A stretch of DNA of 41,246 bases from a virus. Shown here one piece after another: positions 6,820 to 15,153 of the stretch. Both the position numbers and the translations under genes were made by a program. Within the stretch, counting starts at the first letter, position 1, and each line of letters begins with the position of its first letter. Where the stretch lies: IMG/VR virus record IMGVR_UViG_3300025466_001268, positions 1 through 41,246 of that record; one strand, 5' to 3'. Under the pieces are notes generated by a model. It ran no database searches. It was not told the origin of the DNA and was given only the letters and a program-made list of their open reading frames with translations.

Positions 6820-9022
6820 TGTATTGGCCCATTGCTCGGTTAATAACAACCTGGTTTACAGCAGGCAAGATTTCCTTCCATTCATCGGGGGTAAGCCCTG
6901 TAATTTCGTTTACTAGCATTGTATCCTTACAGCGAATAATATCGGTTAGACTACTGAATGTAATATTATCAGCCCAACCTACATCAATTAGTTTGAAAAT
7001 TTGCTTAAGAGCATATCGTACTTGTTGTTCGGCAGCTTCTGCTGGGTCAACAGGTTTCTTCCATCCGCTAACTGGTGTACCTGAACTGAACACACGTTTC
7101 TTATTAGAACCTTCTAATATATCATTTCCATTAAGTTGACTCTTGGCACTAGTTTGATTTGAATCTTTCTTTTTATCTGCTAACAGTTGAATAATACCGG
7201 CGTCAATGCCTGCAGGATCTACCGCTTGTCCTACTCGATCCATATAGTTATTGATATCGCTTAAGAAACGTCGACTGATATCTTCACCGGACATAATGTT
7301 CCATTGGTTACCAGTATAGTCGTATACTTCGCTAACATCTAACCATTGACTAATAATATTACTAACAGGTTTAGTAGGATCACTTACACGTTCGCAATGT
7401 TGGTACACTACACTAACGAAACGTTCTGGTGCATAGTCAAATACAATTACACTGGCTTTTTCGTCTCGGGCATTGGGAGTCTTACAACGGAAACTACCTT
7501 GGAAATAGTCTGCGGCACTCTTGTCGTTGTTCATTTGGTGTACTGACCACCACTCAGGTACACTAGTACCTTCTAAGAATCGTCCACAGGTAAGTGTAAT
7601 TGTACCAACACCGCCTTCGATAGTATCACGTTGGATTAGGTCTTTGACTGTTTGAATATCTTTAACACCCTTACCGCTGGCATTGATAATACGACGTTTG
7701 CCAAAGAATGGATGTTTTTTAAGCATCTTTTCTAATGCGTTAATAGCCGCAACATCATTAGGCAATACCCAGAGAGCATGTCTTGACAACATGTCAGCAA
7801 AAGGAAGGAAACGAGCCGGCGGCTTTTTATATGTTTGTACAGCAAAAGTTAGAAACTCGTTAACAGCAATTACATTCTTAAATTGTACTTTATCTGTGGC
7901 AAATAGTTTGGGAAAGGTAAATCCATCTTCCCCTAACATATCTTTAATTTTATCTGGGATATTAACCATAGCATAATTAATATCAGCACGATACTTAAAT
8001 GCTCGAGCTAACACAGTATCCGGAGTAACAAGTGCTTCACGTCGTAATACCTGTTCATCTACATAGTCGAAGTTATAAATGTTGTCAGATTCGTACCGAC
8101 CGCTTAATACAGTCTTATATGGAGTACCACTTAATTCAACTTTATTTTTAAAGTCTAACGTGTCCCACAGGCGTTGAGTGTTATCTGTTTCTGTTGCATA
8201 ATGTTGTTCATCGAATGCAACTAGATCCCATTCAGTATTAAAAATATCAGCAAGTAAGGTATTGGGATTATCAAAATGCTTGTTGATAAATTGCAAGCTG
8301 ACAAATACCACGTCTACATTCTTAGTGGGTTTAATATGCTTGATCTTTTTATAATCGTGATATTGCCAGTCTGCATAATTGACGTGGCTTTCTTCTCCGT
8401 TGGGCAATAAACTAGACCAACTGTCATTAACACCGACCTTGGCTGTAACAACTAAAATCTTGCGAGCTTTAATTTTACGAGCAATTTCGTATGTAATAAA
8501 ACACTTACCTGCTCGCATAATAGCATTAATAAGAATATCATTGATGCCGGAATTGAATTTATCAGCGGCCCAATCAACAATTGACTGTTGGTACGGAAAT
8601 GCTGGAAAGTCTTCTAAGGCCATAACACCGTGCCGGCATTCGTTGATTAACTGTTTGCCCACAGCAACTACATTATCTACTGACTCTTGCTTAGTATCAA
8701 AGAACCACTCGCTTGCGGTGTTGTCACTGGGAACCCACATGCCCATACGCTTTTGCTTTGGGTGCAGAATACCTTGTTCGAGTTGACGCAACTTACTCAG
8801 ACTTTCGTGCTTCTCGCCTGTTTCGCATATATCGCTAACGTCCTCGACGTGTAGTATTTCGTAAGGGTCAGCAGAGTTGGCGGCTGTTACTTGTTCTTTA
8901 ATACGAATTTCTGCGGCTTCACGGGCACTATTGGCACGACGTCGTGCAGAACCATTCTTAACCTGATGTACCTTGCGGTTAAGTTTAGTAGTGTACCAAT
9001 ACATTACACAATAATATTTCAT
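6806..9022 (-). CDS. SF2 helicase of restriction-enzyme type
   Basis: This is a 738-residue superfamily 2 helicase. Motif I is the variant MRAGKC (169-174), motif II is DEQH (271-274), motif III is SGTP (298-301), and a motif VI-like FQGSFRC lies near 510. The Arg-Ala-Gly-Lys form of motif I is seen in helicase subunits of restriction systems. I found no PD-(D/E)xK nuclease signature in the roughly 160-residue N-terminal extension or in the C-terminal region. Two methyltransferase-like genes follow directly. The start overlaps the wall hydrolase stop as ATGA. It may be a phage-borne restriction-like complex or a replication/recombination helicase. Confidence 0.82.
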   Translation of the reverse strand: MKYYCVMYWYTTKLNRKVHQVKNGSARRRANSAREAAEIRIKEQVTAANSADPYEILHVEDVSDICETGEKHESLSKLRQLEQGILHPKQKRMGMWVPSDNTASEWFFDTKQESVDNVVAVGKQLINECRHGVMALEDFPAFPYQQSIVDWAADKFNSGINDILINAIMRAGKCFITYEIARKIKARKILVVTAKVGVNDSWSSLLPNGEESHVNYADWQYHDYKKIKHIKPTKNVDVVFVSLQFINKHFDNPNTLLADIFNTEWDLVAFDEQHYATETDNTQRLWDTLDFKNKVELSGTPYKTVLSGRYESDNIYNFDYVDEQVLRREALVTPDTVLARAFKYRADINYAMVNIPDKIKDMLGEDGFTFPKLFATDKVQFKNVIAVNEFLTFAVQTYKKPPARFLPFADMLSRHALWVLPNDVAAINALEKMLKKHPFFGKRRIINASGKGVKDIQTVKDLIQRDTIEGGVGTITLTCGRFLEGTSVPEWWSVHQMNNDKSAADYFQGSFRCKTPNARDEKASVIVFDYAPERFVSVVYQHCERVSDPTKPVSNIISQWLDVSEVYDYTGNQWNIMSGEDISRRFLSDINNYMDRVGQAVDPAGIDAGIIQLLADKKKDSNQTSAKSQLNGNDILEGSNKKRVFSSGTPVSGWKKPVDPAEAAEQQVRYALKQIFKLIDVGWADNITFSSLTDIIRCKDTMLVNEITGLTPDEWKEILPAVNQVVINRAMGQYNDFQ

Positions 9023-9555
9023 ATGTTTATTGTACTACCTTTGCCTTTAGTATAAAAGATATGTGTTCCAATTTGGGTAATTTTGTACGAAGGATCTGCC
9101 CAGTTTGGCGCTTTGATATAGTCAGCATGATAAAGTAGACTTTTCTGTAGGCTTTTCACACGATAGCCATGCAACGATGAAACAGCAATGTCTCGACTAC
9201 GTTGCCATACGTCGGGGTCTGGCTTATGCAACTTCTTAGCCATAGTCCAACTAAATTGCGCCTTGGCATAAACAACCTTACATACCGTATCGCCCCAGCG
9301 GCCTGCACGTATGCGATTTAATGTTACTGTGGCTACAGCATACTTGCCGACATCGGACTGATTACCAGCTTCGTAATAAATGTTTCGAGTTAAACAATCA
9401 ATGTCGCTCTTAGTGTACTTGATACCGTGATTGGTTTTAACAACGACATCTTCAAGTTGGTCTACACGATCATTAAGTAACTCGGTTTTAAAATCCAATC
9501 TAACTAACAATACAGTAATTACAATACCAAAAAATATGGTAATTTTGTTGTTCAT
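9019..9555 (-). CDS. SleB-like cell wall hydrolase with N-terminal anchor
   Basis: Residues from about 50 onward match the SleB/hydrolase_2 family: LTRNIYYEAGNQ with the catalytic Glu, then AVATVTLNRIRAGRWG and a conserved AQFSW. The first residues after MNNK are a hydrophobic segment (ITIFFGIVITVLLVRL) that could be a signal-anchor, so the enzyme may be membrane-tethered or a SAR-type endolysin. It would cut peptidoglycan. No clear ribosome site separates the ATG at 9555 from a GTG at 9567. No holin is evident next to it. Confidence 0.85.
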   Translation of the reverse strand: MNNKITIFFGIVITVLLVRLDFKTELLNDRVDQLEDVVVKTNHGIKYTKSDIDCLTRNIYYEAGNQSDVGKYAVATVTLNRIRAGRWGDTVCKVVYAKAQFSWTMAKKLHKPDPDVWQRSRDIAVSSLHGYRVKSLQKSLLYHADYIKAPNWADPSYKITQIGTHIFYTKGKGSTINI

Positions 9556-9633
9556 ACAAAAACCCACAGTAGTTACAATACAGCTAGTATACTATAGAAT
9601 GGGTTTTTTGGTCTGTCGCTTTTTTACAACAGT

Positions 9634-10140
9634 TTAGAAGTACTTGTAGCGGGAGTCTACACTACTTTTATCAGTAACCATACGATCAAATTGTCCACTG
9701 CGCCCGTTTGTGTAGAAACCGCTGGGATCTAGAATCTTACCGCGAATTTCTACCCAACTGTGTGGTATCCAACAAAATTCGTCTTCTAATTGATTATTTG
9801 TAATGTATGCAATACGATCTGATTTTTTTCGTGGGTCGAGACCTTGACTACGGCAATCGGCTATTTCCTGTTTGGTAAATGCATCTAGACTTGTATCGGG
9901 AACGTCGGATTTAAACCAGCCGCCTTGTTTTTTGCCGTTTACAATACGGCCAATTGGAACTATTTCTGCTGTCTGTATACCCTTAACTTCGTCTAGAAAT
10001 TTAATTAAATCTTGACTAGCACCGTAACAGTTATTTTGTACAAAGTAGTATCGCATCTGCTCGGGCGTACGACTCCGCCAAAACTCAACAAGCAATGGAT
10101 TGAACTGAGTTAACGGTTGGGACATTTCGTATAAGAGCAT
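9634..10140 (-). CDS. hypothetical protein with a possible Cys-His-Asp triad
   Basis: The product is a 168-residue soluble protein. It has Cys38 in NNCYGAS, His127 in WIPHSWVEI and Asp138 in ILDPSGF. This order and context (Cys before a helix, His-x-Trp/Phe-x-Glu strand, Asp-Pro) resemble transglutaminase-like or papain-fold hydrolases. That is pattern recognition, not a confirmed match. ATG codons at 10140 and 10125 are both possible, with no clear ribosome site. A GATAAATA late-promoter-like box at 10145-10152 lies just upstream. Confidence 0.7.
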   Translation of the reverse strand: MLLYEMSQPLTQFNPLLVEFWRSRTPEQMRYYFVQNNCYGASQDLIKFLDEVKGIQTAEIVPIGRIVNGKKQGGWFKSDVPDTSLDAFTKQEIADCRSQGLDPRKKSDRIAYITNNQLEDEFCWIPHSWVEIRGKILDPSGFYTNGRSGQFDRMVTDKSSVDSRYKYF

Positions 10141-10144
10141 GAAA

Positions 10145-10152
10145 TATTTATC
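10145..10152 (-). promoter_or_regulatory. T4-type late promoter-like box GATAAATA
   Basis: The minus-strand octamer GATAAATA differs from the T4 late promoter TATAAATA in one base. It overlaps the stop of the upstream gene and lies right before the next start. The same octamer stands before two other genes (10821-10828 and, on the plus strand, 21036-21043). Confidence 0.35.
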
Positions 10153-10549
10153 CAGCGTTGTCTAAACTGTCTAAGTAGCCCTTAAGGTTGTTTCCGTGCA
10201 AGCTCAACATTACAGCTTCTTCTTCCTCGAATACAATAAGTTTCTGTCGCTTGAGCAAATAATACATACCTTTGAATAGACGTTCTAATTGCAGTATGTT
10301 GTAGTTGGTTAATTCTTCCGACAAGGCAAAGTCGTAACTGGTCAACTTGAGTTGTGCTTTAACAAACTGTAGACCAGCAAGTGTGAGTCTTAGACTGTTT
10401 GGATCAGTAGGATTCTTCCACCAACGCATTTGCATGTCGGTAGTGTGGCCAAGAGGAATGTCAGCTTGTTCTACAAATATTTTAGTTAGCTGACGTTGGG
10501 TGTAACGCTTAGGGGAAGACTTTGTCACCGGCTTTGAGCAAGACAACAC
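10148..10549 (-). CDS. conserved phage hypothetical (up to 133 aa)
   Basis: The product has a WWKNPTDPNSLRLTLAGLQF segment, a LQLERL...YYLL helix and a tail like EEEEAVMLSLHGNNLKGYL. This layout is familiar from T4-like marine phages but has no assigned function. The start is uncertain: GTG at 10549 or 10528, or TTG at 10546, none with a good ribosome site. The gene overlaps the 3' end of its upstream neighbour by up to 41 nt. Confidence 0.72.
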   Translation of the reverse strand: MLSCSKPVTKSSPKRYTQRQLTKIFVEQADIPLGHTTDMQMRWWKNPTDPNSLRLTLAGLQFVKAQLKLTSYDFALSEELTNYNILQLERLFKGMYYLLKRQKLIVFEEEEAVMLSLHGNNLKGYLDSLDNAG

Positions 10550-10796
10550 TGAACTTGTCGGTCTTGAACAAGGTGTTGAGTTTCTTGCAGAGGTTGATTG
10601 CGTGTCCAGGATTACTGAAACTATTTTTCTTGTACTTAGGACCAGGATACGCTACTAGTACATTTGCTGTTTTTAGATTGATAGGTTGATTGTCGTAGAA
10701 GACCGCCCAGATACCTTCAGAGCTGAGTACTTGTTCGCTCTTATATGTTGTCTTATTTACGTGATCCAACAATACGGTTGGTTTAGGTCGGCTCAT
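10509..10796 (-). CDS. hypothetical protein (95 aa)
   Basis: This small basic protein has alternating hydrophobic strands (IWAVFYDNQPI, TANVLVAYPGPKY, FSVVLLKAGDKVF), suggesting a compact alpha/beta fold. No motif identifies it. AAGGA lies 8 nt before the ATG at 10796, and a GATAAATA late-type box (10821-10828) is about 25 nt upstream of the start, so it may begin a late transcript. Confidence 0.7.
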   Translation of the reverse strand: MSRPKPTVLLDHVNKTTYKSEQVLSSEGIWAVFYDNQPINLKTANVLVAYPGPKYKKNSFSNPGHAINLCKKLNTLFKTDKFSVVLLKAGDKVFP

Positions 10797-10820
10797 TTCA
10801 CTTATCCTTGATATACAGTT

Positions 10821-10828
10821 TATTTATC
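10821..10828 (-). promoter_or_regulatory. T4-type late promoter-like box GATAAATA
   Basis: The minus-strand GATAAATA is positioned about 25 nt upstream of the ATG at 10796, with a Shine-Dalgarno sequence between. It differs from the T4 late consensus only in the first base. It lies in a 49-nt gap between genes, which supports a regulatory role. Confidence 0.42.
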
Positions 10829-10845
10829 TCAATAATATACGTACA

Positions 10846-11064
10846 TTATTTAAAACTTCCACCATCCATGCCGACATTTACACTGGTAATAGAACTTTCC
10901 TGAGTCTTAGATAAGTTGGCGATTGTGGCCATCAAATCGTAGATTTCCGCATGTAAATTGCGAGCTTCTTGCGGATTTAATGTAAGAAGTTTACCATTGC
11001 CTTGGTTCATAGCCCTTACCCTATCATTAAACATTTTAATGTGAAAAGGCAAATTATTGTCCAT
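10846..11064 (-). CDS. conserved T4-like phage hypothetical (72 aa)
   Basis: The ATG at 11064 (MDNNLPFH...) is preceded by GAGAGG and overlaps the upstream gene by 11 nt; the longer frame to 11085 has no such support. The central part, LTLNPQEARNLHAEIYDLMATIANL, is one long helix of a type I associate with T4-like marine phages (recalled, not searched). No enzymatic motif is present. Confidence 0.75.
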   Translation of the reverse strand: MDNNLPFHIKMFNDRVRAMNQGNGKLLTLNPQEARNLHAEIYDLMATIANLSKTQESSITSVNVGMDGGSFK

Positions 11065-11530
11065 TGGCCTCTCGCATCGATTCAACCATACGTTCTTGAG
11101 TCTTAAACGGACCTTGGTATTCGTATCGATTTAGTGTGATAAGTTTAGGACAGTATGCACGTACCCAAGTTGAACTAAATTTAATAATGTAATAGCCAGC
11201 ACAGAAAAAACTTTTTGATTTTGCTGTTTTAGTATAGATAGGCAAGTAACGTTGAACATCCAGGACTTCGTTATGTGGACGATTATTAGATGGGAATCCG
11301 TAGACATCGTAAACGTCTTGTTTTTCACGTTTGACTTTTTCTGCCTTGACAAATTCAATATTGTATTTGGCGCTTATCAATTTAATAGACGAAAACATTT
11401 CACGTTGGTCATCGTGGATGTATACAAATCCACTTTCTTCAACGGCCATGATACTGCCTACTTTATTGCCGTAGAGTTCTACAATCCACATTTTATTTTT
11501 TACTACGGGTTTTGCGATCATTTCGGTCAT
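11054..11530 (-). CDS. conserved T4-like phage hypothetical (158 aa)
   Basis: The product is a beta-rich protein containing YGFPSNNRPHNEVLDVQRYL, KSKSFFCAGYYIIKF and YCPKLITLNRY blocks. I recall similar blocks in T4-like cyanophage proteins of unknown function. The start ATG at 11530 overlaps the previous TGA (ATGA). Its neighbours are also small T4-type unknowns. No active-site motif is evident. Confidence 0.8.
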   Translation of the reverse strand: MTEMIAKPVVKNKMWIVELYGNKVGSIMAVEESGFVYIHDDQREMFSSIKLISAKYNIEFVKAEKVKREKQDVYDVYGFPSNNRPHNEVLDVQRYLPIYTKTAKSKSFFCAGYYIIKFSSTWVRAYCPKLITLNRYEYQGPFKTQERMVESMREANGQ

Positions 11531-11895
11531 ACAATAATTAATCCTATAATTGCGAGATATACAAGTTGGTGCATCATTTGGTCAAAGCCAAGGTGTGCCC
11601 AAAATGCTGGAGTCTGGATATCTCTATTACCCCAGTTCATTTTCGCCCAATCAATATGATAGTGCGTAACAAAGTCAAACAATCCTAATACAAATCCAAC
11701 GACTAATCCTGCCTCAATGCCAAAGAACACCGGCATGATCATCATAGTAGCGATACCGTGTTTAATACTGTGTTGCATTCCAATCCAGTTACCATAGATG
11801 CCTTTGGCGTTTACTTCTTCCATTGTTTGATTAACAAAGTCGATGTACCAATGTTTAAATTGTAATGCTACAAGAATGAGTAAGAGTGTTATCAC
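11527..11895 (-). CDS. integral membrane protein, DUF3307-like
   Basis: The GTG at 11895 forms a GTGA overlap with the preceding stop and has AGGCGAG 5 nt upstream, so I prefer it to a TTG at 11916. The 122-residue product has three or four hydrophobic helices: near the N-terminus, around GIATMMIMPVFFGIEAGLVV, and at the end (LVYLAIIGLIIV). His-containing signatures HSIKHG, THYHIDWAK and FDQMMHQLVY recall DUF3307, a family of phage and bacterial membrane proteins of unknown role. Confidence 0.7.
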   Translation of the reverse strand: MITLLLILVALQFKHWYIDFVNQTMEEVNAKGIYGNWIGMQHSIKHGIATMMIMPVFFGIEAGLVVGFVLGLFDFVTHYHIDWAKMNWGNRDIQTPAFWAHLGFDQMMHQLVYLAIIGLIIV

Positions 11896-12320
11896 TTTTG
11901 CTCGCCTTTTAAACAACTCATAGTTACAATCTTACCCAAGGCTGCATCAAAGTCTTCGCTGTCGTGAATGAGATATAGTTCAGCTTGTCTATTTTCAGCT
12001 AGCCCAGTAAGGTTTATTGTGTTATGATTCTGATGAGGATTAACCTGCACGATCCAGCCACCGTTGGCTTTTGCTACGTTAAAGTTAATAGTAGTGGTTC
12101 CTAAGTTCATTTGTTGTACCTGTGGTTGTGTTGTGTAATAATTGTGTCCTGTGCCGTTATTATAAGGAACGCTGCCGCCGCCTACTCCTAGCGTGTAAGT
12201 GGTTTGTGATGGATTGGTCATTGCCATAGTTTTTTCTTTCTTATATAAGTTATTAAATACGCTATGAGATGGAGCCGCTAGCCAATTTAATATAGCCAAT
12301 CTTAGATTTGCAAAAATCAT
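11892..12320 (-). CDS. GGxIVQV-family phage protein, copy 1
   Basis: This is one of three paralogues in the window, with those at 19903-20175 and 31696-32040. All have an N-terminal amphipathic segment (here LRLAILNWLA), a strand around GGWIVQV, and a C-terminal block of the form LYLIHDSEDFDAALGKIVTMSCLK. This copy has a Gly/Asn/Thr-rich insert after the first 30 residues. I recognise no enzymatic motif. The ATG at 12320 overlaps the RNase H stop (ATGA). Confidence 0.75.
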   Translation of the reverse strand: MIFANLRLAILNWLAAPSHSVFNNLYKKEKTMAMTNPSQTTYTLGVGGGSVPYNNGTGHNYYTTQPQVQQMNLGTTTINFNVAKANGGWIVQVNPHQNHNTINLTGLAENRQAELYLIHDSEDFDAALGKIVTMSCLKGEQK

Positions 12321-13306
12321 TCTGGGTACCCAGCTGATAAGAAGTCTACAAAATTTTGTACATTGTCGCTAATACGTTTTAAATCGTACTTGCCACAAAA
12401 CTTCATAAACTTAGTTCCTATTTGTGGTATCTCTTTACGAACACTATTTGTAGCAATAGTTTCTGCAATTTTTACCTTAATGTCATCTGGTTGTGCGGTT
12501 AAGTCTACAAGTGTTACATTGCGATTATAATCGTCTAGTACACGATGTTCAACACCATTATGGTCAGTCCAGCGTTGCAACATTAGGTTGTTCCACGCAA
12601 AGCCCTTTTTATCACGGTCTTCGAACGCTTCTTGGAGCCCAACTTTATTCTTACTTCCAACTTTCCTAACCCCAGGGAACGCACTGAATACGTTGTCTGT
12701 GGGGTCACCGCGCATACACTTCTCAAAAAGGATCCAAGTCGGATCAGGGATGGATTTGTTTTCCTTAGTTTTTTTATCTTTGACTGGGGAACCTTTTTTG
12801 TCAAAAATGCCTTCAATAGTGTGCAGTTCATCTGATATTCCGTTATACTGTTTTACGTTAGCAGAAAGTAATTGATAAAAATCAGTATCACTACTAACAA
12901 TAACATGTTCGTCCTGCGGGTGTGCTTGTATCCAACCGGCAATTAAATCATCGGCTTCTAATTGTTCGTGCTGTAGCACAGTACAATTACTTTTTTCATA
13001 GACAAAGGTTTTAAGTTCGTCAAACGATTCCCAAAATAACTTTTCTTCTTCTTGTTCAGCTTCGGTTAACGCTGCTCGGGCTACAGCACGATTTTTCTTG
13101 TAAGGCTCATAAAAATCTTTACGCCAGCTACGACCTTCGAGGCAGAACACTACATGGTCAGCTCGCTGATCACGAAATGCTTTTGCTACACTACTTAAGG
13201 TAACATGAATGGCAAAGCCTAGCTTATCCCACGTATCACTTTGGCGGTGGGCGGCATGTCTGGCTCGAAAAAAGGTATTAGCGGTATCTACGATTAAATA
13301 TTTCAT
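12317..13306 (-). CDS. rnh: T4 RNase H-like 5'-3' exonuclease (FEN family)
   Basis: This 329-residue flap endonuclease-type nuclease would remove RNA primers and flaps from lagging-strand DNA. The metal-binding acidic residues are visible: Asp7 in LIVDTAN, the pair at 119-120 in EADDLIAGW, Asp140 and Asp142 in VSSDTDF, and Asp201/Asp204 in GDPTDN, followed by a helix-hairpin-like KVGSKNKVG. Length and motif order match T4 Rnh. It would act with the polymerase and clamp encoded at the right of the window. Confidence 0.93.
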   Translation of the reverse strand: MKYLIVDTANTFFRARHAAHRQSDTWDKLGFAIHVTLSSVAKAFRDQRADHVVFCLEGRSWRKDFYEPYKKNRAVARAALTEAEQEEEKLFWESFDELKTFVYEKSNCTVLQHEQLEADDLIAGWIQAHPQDEHVIVSSDTDFYQLLSANVKQYNGISDELHTIEGIFDKKGSPVKDKKTKENKSIPDPTWILFEKCMRGDPTDNVFSAFPGVRKVGSKNKVGLQEAFEDRDKKGFAWNNLMLQRWTDHNGVEHRVLDDYNRNVTLVDLTAQPDDIKVKIAETIATNSVRKEIPQIGTKFMKFCGKYDLKRISDNVQNFVDFLSAGYPE

Positions 13307-13326
13307 ATAGTAATAGTAGCATATTA

Positions 13327-14019
13327 TTATTTAGCTGTCAAACCTTTAATGAATTCCCAAGCAACTATTCTGTGGCTTTGAATACCAAAATGTTGCCCAT
13401 CCCTTGCACGATCAACGGCTCCACGCGATTCTGGGTTAAAAATATCCCTAGCTGTATATTCGATTATGGGTAACCCAAAAGAATGAACCAATAGCCGATT
13501 TCGGTAATATCGTTGTTGTGCATTATCGTTGTCCATATACCAAACGTGTTCGGTATTGGCTGTGGTAGGAATTACAGATTCGATGCGGTCTTTGTTGTAA
13601 AGTTCAAATCGTGCCATATCGGGCCATAATATGAATACGTGTTGTATATCAAACAGTCCGATGCAGTTAGTTAAGATACGTGCCACAGTATCTGTGCTGG
13701 CGCTTTGTATTCCTAAGTTTAACATAGGAACACTACGTTGTTCGGCAACAATACTAGGCCAAGCATCTTTAAGAGGAACACCAATACCTTCAGTTAAACT
13801 ACAACCTAGTGCTAGGTCTACAGGTTGTCCAAGGTGCTTGGTTAATTCGTCTGTGCGAAAACCATGGGCATTGTATGTATAGGAGATGTCAATATTTTGC
13901 CACAGGTCGCGCTCAATATTATTACGATAACTAATTTCGTGGTCTGAACCCGACCATGGTACTGTTACACCACGATGATTCCAGCTATACGGAAACTGGG
14001 TTGTCTGCCAAAAATTCAT
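13327..14019 (-). CDS. SGNH/GDSL hydrolase-like protein A
   Basis: SGNH blocks are visible: LGCSLTEG near residue 71-78 in place of GDS, NLGIQSAS at about 101-108, and a terminal DGQHFG that would supply the Asp-x-x-His. Such enzymes remove acyl or acetyl groups from sugars and other esters. The ATG at 14019 leaves a 35-nt overlap with the next gene; a longer frame begins at 14058. It stands next to a second SGNH-like gene, so the two probably act as a pair. The substrate is unknown. Confidence 0.75.
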   Translation of the reverse strand: MNFWQTTQFPYSWNHRGVTVPWSGSDHEISYRNNIERDLWQNIDISYTYNAHGFRTDELTKHLGQPVDLALGCSLTEGIGVPLKDAWPSIVAEQRSVPMLNLGIQSASTDTVARILTNCIGLFDIQHVFILWPDMARFELYNKDRIESVIPTTANTEHVWYMDNDNAQQRYYRNRLLVHSFGLPIIEYTARDIFNPESRGAVDRARDGQHFGIQSHRIVAWEFIKGLTAK

Positions 14020-14722
14020 AAAGAAACTCTGCCCACTTTCTATGTGCATCTGCACCATAGTGATAACTATTGGGATTTACTGTTTTAAAGCCTTGGTCGG
14101 CTAACCAGTAGTAGTATGTGTAATTGTGTTCGTACGGATTAACGTAACAGTTATTCCAATCATATTCTGCAGGTGGAACTACACCAGGTTTAAAATGCTG
14201 ACTTCTAATGGCACTGAAATCACTGTAGGTGTTAAAAAATAAATGAGGAATATCAGAATCGCTTAACTCTGTGTGAAATTCGTATATACGGTTGTGCCAG
14301 TCAATTAACTTGCGTTCTCTTGTAGTTTCATCTTGTTCAATTACCCATGTACGATACCGTTCGGCTGCTTCTGGGGGAACTGTATCTGTACCACCGGCTG
14401 TAACTTGATAGTAAGTATCGTTGTACAACCATTCTTCTCGCTCCCAAGTAGACCAACCTATAACTAATAAGTTAGGTTTTTCTGTTTTGAGATACTCTCT
14501 GGTTGTTCTTAATATACGATCATTGCTACTAGCACTTTCTGCATCGCAAACTAGTATAGCAGATAATTGATTTGCTAAATCGCATCCGTAGCTAGCACGT
14601 TCGTTGTCGGGGTGTGGTCGTCTACCTAATGCCCAGTACATTGGGTCATCTTCGGCAAAACAATAAGGATTAACAGCTTCTGCGCCAGCACTATGACTGT
14701 CGCCGTTTACATAAACTATCAC
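13985..14722 (-). CDS. SGNH/GDSL hydrolase-like protein B
   Basis: The protein opens with the classical block I, VNGDSHSAG, with the nucleophile Ser9. A SASSNDRI segment follows near 63-70, and a C-terminal GADAHRKWAEF gives the Asp-x-x-His. It is 245 residues and has no signal peptide, so it acts in the cytoplasm or in the virion. A role in trimming acyl groups from a glycan is inference. It overlaps SGNH protein A and the preceding gene. Confidence 0.8.
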   Translation of the reverse strand: MIVYVNGDSHSAGAEAVNPYCFAEDDPMYWALGRRPHPDNERASYGCDLANQLSAILVCDAESASSNDRILRTTREYLKTEKPNLLVIGWSTWEREEWLYNDTYYQVTAGGTDTVPPEAAERYRTWVIEQDETTRERKLIDWHNRIYEFHTELSDSDIPHLFFNTYSDFSAIRSQHFKPGVVPPAEYDWNNCYVNPYEHNYTYYYWLADQGFKTVNPNSYHYGADAHRKWAEFLYEFLADNPVSV

Positions 14723-15153
14723 GATACTTCAGTTCTTCCGTCGCCTAGGTCTCTGCGATTAATTTCTCGTGGACGATCACCAATTGGCTGATTAGCTTCC
14801 CACTGTTCAAAGTTTTCTGCTACAACATTACGACACACATCGGCAAACCATTGATCTACCATGTCTGCATCTGTTTTGCCTTTAAACCCAGCACGTGCCA
14901 AGTTAGTAATAAACTTATCATTCCAATCTAGTTCAAATGCACCATTGCCAATATTGTCTGGGTCAAGCTCAACCTGAACAACGCTAACCCATGGCTCGCC
15001 GTTGGCGTCGGCAATTTGACGCGGAGTCATTCCTGTAAAGTCAACTTTCTTTTTAGCTGGGGTCTTTTTAACCGGTGTCTTTTTAGCCACAGGTTTTTTA
15101 GCCGGAACTCGTTTTGTTACTGTTTTCTTTGCTACTGGCTTTTTAGTTGCCAT
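14719..15153 (-). CDS. phage protein with histone H1-like basic N-terminus
   Basis: Residues 1-40 consist of Lys/Ala/Pro/Val/Thr repeats (KKPVAKK, KKTPVKKTP), like histone H1 tails, and could bind nucleic acid. The following domain has MTPRQIADANGEPWVS, DPDNIGNGAFELDWN and VDQWFADVCRNVV blocks that I recall from T4-like marine phages. The ATG at 15153 has GAGGAG 7 nt upstream; the earlier start at 15168 is not supported. Function unknown. Confidence 0.75.
   Translation of the reverse strand: MATKKPVAKKTVTKRVPAKKPVAKKTPVKKTPAKKKVDFTGMTPRQIADANGEPWVSVVQVELDPDNIGNGAFELDWNDKFITNLARAGFKGKTDADMVDQWFADVCRNVVAENFEQWEANQPIGDRPREINRRDLGDGRTEVS

Noticed and set aside
6806-9022. Classification of the helicase as T4 UvsW or gp41
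   Set aside because: The motif I variant RAGKC, the 738-residue length and the linked methyltransferases fit restriction-type helicases better; no UvsW-specific or DnaB-like features were seen.
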